Below, piece after piece: positions 16,201 through 20,271 of a DNA stretch of 20,271 bases (its first letter is position 1; each line of letters begins with the position of its first letter). Made by a program: the position numbers and the translations under genes. Source of the stretch: CAZPLZ01 sp964587525 (GTDB lineage: Bacteria; Oederibacteriota; CAKKQC01); the NCBI GenBank assembly GCA_964587525.1, contig CAZPLZ010000043.1, forward strand, positions 1 through 20,271, given 5' to 3'. The notes under the pieces are model-generated. The model did not search any database and was not told the DNA's origin. It saw nothing but the letters and a program-made list of their open reading frames with translations.

Positions 16201-16474
16201 AGCTGCGCGCCGGCTGGGACGGTCCAAGATTCTGGGCCGGGAGGTGCCGCTGCTGGCCCCGTTAGACTCCAAACGGAGTCTAACGGGGCGCGCCGACGTG
16301 ATCATGCGGCTCGACGGGGAGTTGCTGGTGGGAGACTACAAGCTTCAGGTGCACCCCAAAGTTTCGGATGAAACCGCCAAGGCCTACCGGGTGGCGGCTT
16401 CAGCCGCGCTCGGTGAGCCGGTGAAGTTCGCGCTGATCTCCCTGACCAGCGGGACGATCGCTATCCTTCCGTGA
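13238..16474 (+). CDS. addA: AddA-like UvrD/Rep-family helicase-nuclease subunit
   Basis: This is the motor subunit of the AddAB complex. From the GTG at 13238 (4-nt GTGA overlap with addB, GGGAG four bases before it) the product has 1078 residues. Helicase motifs run in order: Walker A EASAGTGKTT (25-34), TFGEKAAAEM, STIHAFARALL, Walker B DEVQD (373-377), GDPKQSIYGFR (414-424), TVHQAKGLEFPVVVI, and WYVALTRARDQ near the end of the motor. The C-terminal PD-(D/E)XK nuclease shows EVPLL, GRADVIM (Asp1020) and VGDYKL (Asp1033, Lys1035). A longer frame reaches back to an ATG at 13139, but that part overlaps addB by 100 bases and has no likeness to AddA. A perfect 15-bp hairpin interrupts the nuclease domain at residues 1007-1018 without breaking the frame. 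Both subunits thus carry nuclease centres, as in true AddAB. Confidence 0.9.
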   Translation: MIPAGLPDLSERERGWRSKVNVVVEASAGTGKTTLLIQRALWLLFSQNIRMERLVGLTFGEKAAAEMAERLGGALRRVNAASSHDALPPEILAIAPQASLAHLKSVAAEALRAFERAQLSTIHAFARALLQLYPAEAGVDPAFQVDHDGVVFDRCVEEEWDRFLIEELRSAGTRGEAWRKVLERVKIGDLKELAGKLAEFRVDLRQLPSPDTQELSGPVREWLCALKDEAAGLLPHLGPRNKKPLQALQAVAEAAEAALVQGRGALSAHASGLEIAAGMSAKKDWPSAWGDEQGRRGTSLARAVRVLRSACGEHVVLQAMGLLKPFVNRVRSQMLKRGFLTYEGLLVLARDLLRDHPLVREQLKRRFEAILVDEVQDVDPLQFELILYLAETPGRCAADWREVKIESGKLFLVGDPKQSIYGFRKADLKAYQAVVKLLQDQGGEELQLSASMRSAESIIKAVNSIGPHLFNGREGPRYLPLQVNPGRQAGALTPRVTVVTFEPGPEEDREAVEAHAAGLQVQEILAAGATPSEIAVLFRKKARMGTYAEVFRTMGILVVIEEPHPFYRRQEITDLINVLRALADPADEVALAGVLRGPFGGLDDGALVKWVQGWRGLRKTASFPAMARYTEEAGFTPALVEMLEAMDGLARDLADQPGQVWVERFWETFAVEALAAASSKQGVRESVMDFKRLLGHLLEEQGLIQTLELLRRCLVAEQWALPPPVLPEPRLAGPEVKAMRFLTVHQAKGLEFPVVVIGGVGAGEKETQPTETQVWHDWSTGLVGATLHAKVSGEAVSTLEAALLTLDRKREEQEEERRIWYVALTRARDQMLIMREIRPGARRTRTFLSLIEPWLDEPGGTLEVVHSAVTRGLTGPLKPAAPPVAGLHVTWETPATLGSPLALVSPADLSERTGDRVRDGLPPGTQSADAWLGELCHRVLELWDFQWQRDRLPDQLARAEASLRAPGKFPDPLRERARSLLEHFLSSEAARRLGRSKILGREVPLLAPLDSKRSLTGRADVIMRLDGELLVGDYKLQVHPKVSDETAKAYRVAASAALGEPVKFALISLTSGTIAILP
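16256..16289. repeat. Perfect 15-bp inverted repeat inside addA
   Basis: GCCCCGTTAGACTCC is followed by the 4-base loop AAAC and then the exact complement GGAGTCTAACGGGGC. It encodes PLDSKRSLTG, between the EVPLL strand and the GRAD active-site strand of the nuclease. A perfect stem of this length is unlikely by chance in a coding region and looks like an in-frame palindromic insertion or a REP-like unit. Confidence 0.75.
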
Positions 16475-16517
16475 GGATCTGGTCAAAGCGGTCAACGGGC
16501 ACAGCGGGATAGTATAT

Positions 16518-19500
16518 ATGGAACACATGAGGGAACCTGGAGGACGGAGGCACGCTCAGGAAACCCTGCTGCGGCTCAAGGGCTGCCTGCCGTATGAGGA
16601 GCTCCTCCGCCGCCTTAAAGGCGGCGAGCGAGTCTTGAATCTGACCGGGGTGACTGGTCCGGCCGGGGGATTGATCGCGGCTGCGCTGTCGCGCGATGTC
16701 GGCTGTCCCTGGTTGGTGATCCTGGCTGATCTGGAGGGCGCCCGTGACTTTCAAGCTGATGTGGCTACATTGCTCGGCTCGGAGAGCGCGTTCTTGCTTC
16801 CGGACCGGGACCTGGCGCCGTACGAACCAGGTCCGATCTCGCCGCAACTGGCAGGTGAGCGTCTGCGTACCCTTTCGTTGTTGCCAGAGCTGAGCGCTGG
16901 GGTGGTGGTGACCACCGTCCAGGCGATGCATGAGGCCCTCCCGTCACCTTCCCGCCTGAAGGCGTTCGAACTAGAGCTGGCCGTCGGAGAGCCTCAAGAT
17001 CGTGAGCGACTCCTGCACCATCTGGTGTCAGCTGGTTACCGGCGGACTGACCTCGTGGAGTTGGCCGGGGAGTTCAGCGTGCGCGGGGCGATCGTGGATC
17101 TAGCCTGCCCGGCGGTGGGGAGGCCGCTGCGCATTGAACTGGATGGAGAGACGATCGCGTCGTTGCGCTTCTTCGATCCGGATTCGCAGCGCTCCATGGA
17201 TGAGATTGACCGGATCCGGATTAGCGCAGCGGTAGAGGCGCTGCTAACGGCTGAAGAGCGACTGGCCCTGCTGGAACGGCTGCCCGACCCCCTGTCACAA
17301 CGCGGGGCCCAGCGGGTCGCCCGATTGCGGGACCGGCTCGAGACCGGTGCGTCCCTGGAGGGGGAGGAGCGGTACCTTCCCTGGTTGCTGGCCAGCTCGA
17401 GCCGGCTATCATCCTACCTGCCGGCCTCCATGATGGTGTTGCTGCACGAACCCCAGCACCTGCGCGAGACTTCTGATCATCTCTGTGTCAGGACCGGGGC
17501 GATTTATGAGGAGCTGACCCATGCCCGTGAGCCGTTGCCCAGGCCGCAGGAGCTGGTTACGCCGGCGGTAGAGGCATGGGATACCCTTCAGGCGTGGCCG
17601 CAGGTTCAGATCCGGCAGTTTGCTTCCATATCTTCTCTAGCGCCAGGATCTGCTTTGGAGTTTCCTGCCCGTCCGGTCCGTTACGGTCCGAAAGAATTCG
17701 AAGCGTTTCTTCGAGATCTAGCTCGGTGGTCTAGCGGGGGGTGGGGAACCGTGATCGGGTACGAAACGGAAGATGAGCGGGATGAGCTCGTTCGACGGAT
17801 CAAAGAGGCGGCTGTGACCCGTCCGGACATTGGCCTGCCGCTGTTCATCGACGGCCGCTTCTCCTCGGGGGTCGAGCTCACCGGGGTGCGGCTGGTCCTG
17901 CTGCCCGGGCGGGACGTCCTCGGTGCACCTTTGAAACGGACGACGGCCCGTCGTATCCCCAAGGCCTACCGTGACGTGTTTGCCGATCTCAAACCTGGCG
18001 AGCCTGTCGTCCACGAGGACTACGGGATCGGGCTGTACCGTGGGGTGGTGGCGCTGTCCATTGAAGGGGTGCGCCAGGATTTCTTCCTGCTCGAGTACGC
18101 TGATCAGGAGAAATTGTACCTGCCGATTGATCAGGTGCACCGTGTGCAGAAGTATCTTGGCGGCACCGGGAGTGCTCCACCGCTCTCACGTCTGGGCACC
18201 GAGGCGTGGGAGCGGACCAAGGCACGTGTCAAGGCCTCACTGCGGTTGTTCGCGGAAGGCTTGCTGAAGCTGTATGCGGCCCGGCAGGTCGCGGTCGCCC
18301 GGCCGTACCTGACGCAGGAGAACATTGAGGCGGAGTTTGCCCAGACCTTCCCCTATGAGGAGACCCCGGACCAGGCGCGGGTGATCGAGGAGGTGTCCCA
18401 ACATCTCGCCTTGCCTAGGCCGATGGACCGGCTGGTGGTCGGGGATGTTGGCTACGGCAAGACCGAGGTGGCCTTGCGTGCCGCCTTCCGGGTGGCCATA
18501 CAAGGCTCGCAGGTGGCCATTCTTGTGCCCACCACCATTCTGGCGCAGCAGCATTACCAGAACTTCCGCTTGCGCATGGCTGGCAGCCCGGTCCGCGTGG
18601 AGGTGCTCTCCCGGTTCCGGGGGCCAAAGGAGCGAAAACGGATCTTGGAGGAGGTGGCGCAGGGCGAGGTGGATATCCTGGTGGGGACCCATCAACTTCT
18701 GGCCAGGTCTCTTCACTTCAAGCAACTGGGACTGCTGATCATTGATGAGGAGCACCGGTTCGGGGTGAAACAGAAGGAGCGGTTGAAGGAGTTGAAGAGA
18801 GATATCCACGTGCTCACGCTCACCGCCACCCCGATCCCACGCACACTGAACATGGGGTTGTCTGGCCTGCGGGACCTTTCGGTGATCGAGACACCACCGC
18901 CGGGCCGCCTGTCCGTGCTTACCCATGTGCATGAGGAAAACCCCACGGTGGTCCGGGAAGCCGTGCTCCGGGAGCTGAAGCGCGGCGGCCAGGTCTTCTA
19001 CCTGCATAACCGGGTGCAGAGCATCGCCGGGTGCGCGCAGCGGCTGCGCGAGCTGGTGCCGGAGGCCCGTCTGACCGTGGCGCACGGCCAGATGCCCTAC
19101 AAGACGCTCGAGCGTGCCATGGCGGATTTTGGAAGCGGCAGGGCCGATGTGCTGGTGTGCACATCCATCATCGGCGCGGGATTGGACCTCCCCAACGCCA
19201 ACACCCTCATCGTGGAACGGGCTGAGATGTTCGGGCTGGCGGACCTGTACCAGCTCCGGGGCCGGGTTGGGAGGAGCATCCGGCAGGCGTACGCCTATTT
19301 CTTTTTCAGTCCGCAGGGCACGCCCACGCTGGATGCACGCCGGCGGCTGGCCGCGATGCTGGAATTTGGCGAGCTGGGCTCGGGGTTCCGGCTGGCCGTG
19401 CGCGACCTGGAGATCCGCGGCGCAGGGAACCTACTGGGTCCCCAGCAGCACGGGGCCATGCACGCGGTTGGCTTTGACCTCTACTCGCGCCTGCTAGACT

Positions 19501-19982
19501 TTGCCGTCCGGGAACTGAAAGGGGAAGTCGTGGTTGAAGAGGCGCCACCGCAGTTCACGCTGGGGATCGAGGCGTACTTGCCCGATACCTACGTGGCGGA
19601 TGGCCGCGCCAAGCTGGAAGTGTACAAACGGCTGTCGGCATGCTCAACGGTGAATGAGCTGGAGGATTTCTGCGCCGAAATGAAGGACCGGTATGGAGCG
19701 CTACCTCGGGAGGTGCAACTGCTGGTCGGGATGGCGGAGCTGCGCTTGCTTGGCACCTCGCTTGGCCTGGAGCGGGTGGTCCGAAAGGGAGAGCATGCCA
19801 CACTCGTGTTTCGCACCCGGGAGGGCTTAGGGCGCTTGCTCAGCCGGGGCACGCCGCAGGGCTGGAAAGTTAAGGACCGGTCGCTGGTCTGCCCGGTCCC
19901 GGCGGAGCCGGAAGCGCTCCTGGCGGCGTTGAAGCGTTTGCTTGAGCGCCCGCGCACCCCCGCGCCCGCGCCAGCACTATGA
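16518..19982 (+). CDS. mfd: Transcription-repair coupling factor Mfd
   Basis: Mfd binds RNA polymerase stalled at DNA damage, pushes it off by its translocase and recruits UvrA. The 1154-residue product matches the usual length (E. coli about 1148) and has all regions in order: the UvrB-like N-terminal part with PYEPGPISP (101-109), the CarD-like polymerase-interaction domain from PGEPVVHEDYGIGLYRG (493-509), and the RecG-like motor with GDVGYGKTE (642-650), DEEH (743-746), TATPIPRT (769-776) and QLRGRVGR (912-919). The RDLEIRGAGNLLG motif follows and then the C-terminal TRCF domain (about 1010-1110). It lies 43 bases after addA, probably in the same transcript, making a DNA-repair operon. 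A second ATG nine bases on is possible. The tail ends in a Pro/Ala-rich PRTPAPAPAL. Confidence 0.95.
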   Translation: MEHMREPGGRRHAQETLLRLKGCLPYEELLRRLKGGERVLNLTGVTGPAGGLIAAALSRDVGCPWLVILADLEGARDFQADVATLLGSESAFLLPDRDLAPYEPGPISPQLAGERLRTLSLLPELSAGVVVTTVQAMHEALPSPSRLKAFELELAVGEPQDRERLLHHLVSAGYRRTDLVELAGEFSVRGAIVDLACPAVGRPLRIELDGETIASLRFFDPDSQRSMDEIDRIRISAAVEALLTAEERLALLERLPDPLSQRGAQRVARLRDRLETGASLEGEERYLPWLLASSSRLSSYLPASMMVLLHEPQHLRETSDHLCVRTGAIYEELTHAREPLPRPQELVTPAVEAWDTLQAWPQVQIRQFASISSLAPGSALEFPARPVRYGPKEFEAFLRDLARWSSGGWGTVIGYETEDERDELVRRIKEAAVTRPDIGLPLFIDGRFSSGVELTGVRLVLLPGRDVLGAPLKRTTARRIPKAYRDVFADLKPGEPVVHEDYGIGLYRGVVALSIEGVRQDFFLLEYADQEKLYLPIDQVHRVQKYLGGTGSAPPLSRLGTEAWERTKARVKASLRLFAEGLLKLYAARQVAVARPYLTQENIEAEFAQTFPYEETPDQARVIEEVSQHLALPRPMDRLVVGDVGYGKTEVALRAAFRVAIQGSQVAILVPTTILAQQHYQNFRLRMAGSPVRVEVLSRFRGPKERKRILEEVAQGEVDILVGTHQLLARSLHFKQLGLLIIDEEHRFGVKQKERLKELKRDIHVLTLTATPIPRTLNMGLSGLRDLSVIETPPPGRLSVLTHVHEENPTVVREAVLRELKRGGQVFYLHNRVQSIAGCAQRLRELVPEARLTVAHGQMPYKTLERAMADFGSGRADVLVCTSIIGAGLDLPNANTLIVERAEMFGLADLYQLRGRVGRSIRQAYAYFFFSPQGTPTLDARRRLAAMLEFGELGSGFRLAVRDLEIRGAGNLLGPQQHGAMHAVGFDLYSRLLDFAVRELKGEVVVEEAPPQFTLGIEAYLPDTYVADGRAKLEVYKRLSACSTVNELEDFCAEMKDRYGALPREVQLLVGMAELRLLGTSLGLERVVRKGEHATLVFRTREGLGRLLSRGTPQGWKVKDRSLVCPVPAEPEALLAALKRLLERPRTPAPAPAL
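16608..16626. repeat. Short GC-rich inverted repeat near the start of mfd
   Basis: CGCCGCCTT, one base, then AAGGCGGCG, about 90 bases inside mfd and encoding RRLKGGE. It is shorter than the addA hairpin and may reflect only codon use. A structure here could slow translation initiation. Confidence 0.35.
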
Positions 19983-20040
19983 AGCCCCTGGACATTGAAA
20001 GACCAAACATCTGTTTTTGATTTAAAATACAGAGCCTACA

Positions 20041-20271
20041 ATGGCTCCACAAGTTCCTGAAGGAAGGCACAGTTTCGTAGTTCCTCACTTCCTCGCTCCC
20101 TCCTTGGCATTCGCGTGGGCTATTCTGGCCCTCGTTGTTTTGTTAAGGAAAGCCTCGCACTATTTCCCAGCGATGTCTATTCCCATCATTGACGTAGGCG
20201 CAAAGTGGTCAGCCGCAAGCGTGCATGATTTGGTTACGCATTGGGCTGCGGTAGCTCTTCAAGGGTTGGCC
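20041..20271 (+). CDS. Unidentified open frame running off the right edge
   Basis: From ATG at 20041 the frame stays open for 77 codons to the window end. The product starts MAPQVPEGRHSFVVPH, then has one hydrophobic stretch (LAPSLAFAWAILALVVLLRK) and an AKWSAASVHDLVTHWAAVAL segment. I do not recognise it. The ribosome site is weak, and a second in-frame ATG at 20173 is possible. The bases between the mfd stop and 20041 are AT-rich (TTTTTGATTTAAAATACAG) and could hold a promoter, though no clean -35/-10 pair is seen. No minus-strand frame here is convincing. The open frame could be chance. Confidence 0.25.
   Translation, partial: MAPQVPEGRHSFVVPHFLAPSLAFAWAILALVVLLRKASHYFPAMSIPIIDVGAKWSAASVHDLVTHWAAVALQGLA

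Noticed and set aside
19870..20088. Minus-strand 72-codon frame over the end of mfd
   Set aside because: It overlaps the mfd coding end and has no recognisable features.
1..20271. CRISPR arrays, rRNA, phage genes or a replication origin
   Set aside because: No regularly spaced repeats, rRNA stretches, phage structural genes or DnaA-box clusters were seen.

Overview
The window looks like a scaffold from a metagenome assembly of a GC-rich Gram-negative bacterium. A lipobox protein, a secreted metallohydrolase, AddAB and a full-length Mfd all fit that. I cannot fix the phylum; gene style is compatible with Nitrospirota or a neighbouring deep lineage, but this is an impression. A run of 100 Ns lies at 2055-2154 and is flanked on both sides by the same 55 bases, so it is most likely an artificial scaffold gap over a k-mer overlap.

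Left block (1-2054): the start of a phosphotransferase-fold kinase on the minus strand, apparently with a CTG start, faces away from 6-phosphogluconate dehydrogenase. Next comes a GH29 alpha-L-fucosidase cut off just after its catalytic nucleophile by an 82-bp MITE-like palindromic repeat. Across the gap (2155-3272) is a CapA-family lipoprotein on the minus strand whose stop codon lies in the same repeat.

Middle block (3549-8037): a compositional mosaic. AT-rich genes (TauE/SafE permease, a PLP enzyme of the D-cysteine desulfhydrase/L-cysteate sulfo-lyase family, and an NhaC antiporter) alternate with a GC-rich TauD/TfdA dioxygenase and an antisense TPR remnant. The order sulfite-exporter family, sulfo-lyase family, dioxygenase, Na+ antiporter suggests an organosulfonate or sulfur-amino-acid degradation cassette. 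This is the best candidate here for an undescribed system. Its left edge coincides with another GGGGAC-type repeat end.

Right block (8037-20271) is GC-rich: a secreted PHP/CehA-type metallohydrolase, a second full copy of the 82-bp repeat, a CAT-anticodon tRNA, a convergent DUF5069 gene, and then a long repair module on the plus strand: addB, addA (4-nt overlap) and mfd. AddB and AddA form a double-strand-break helicase-nuclease; Mfd couples stalled RNA polymerase to nucleotide excision repair. A perfect 15-bp hairpin sits in frame inside the AddA nuclease domain. The last 230 bases hold only an unidentified open frame that runs off the end.
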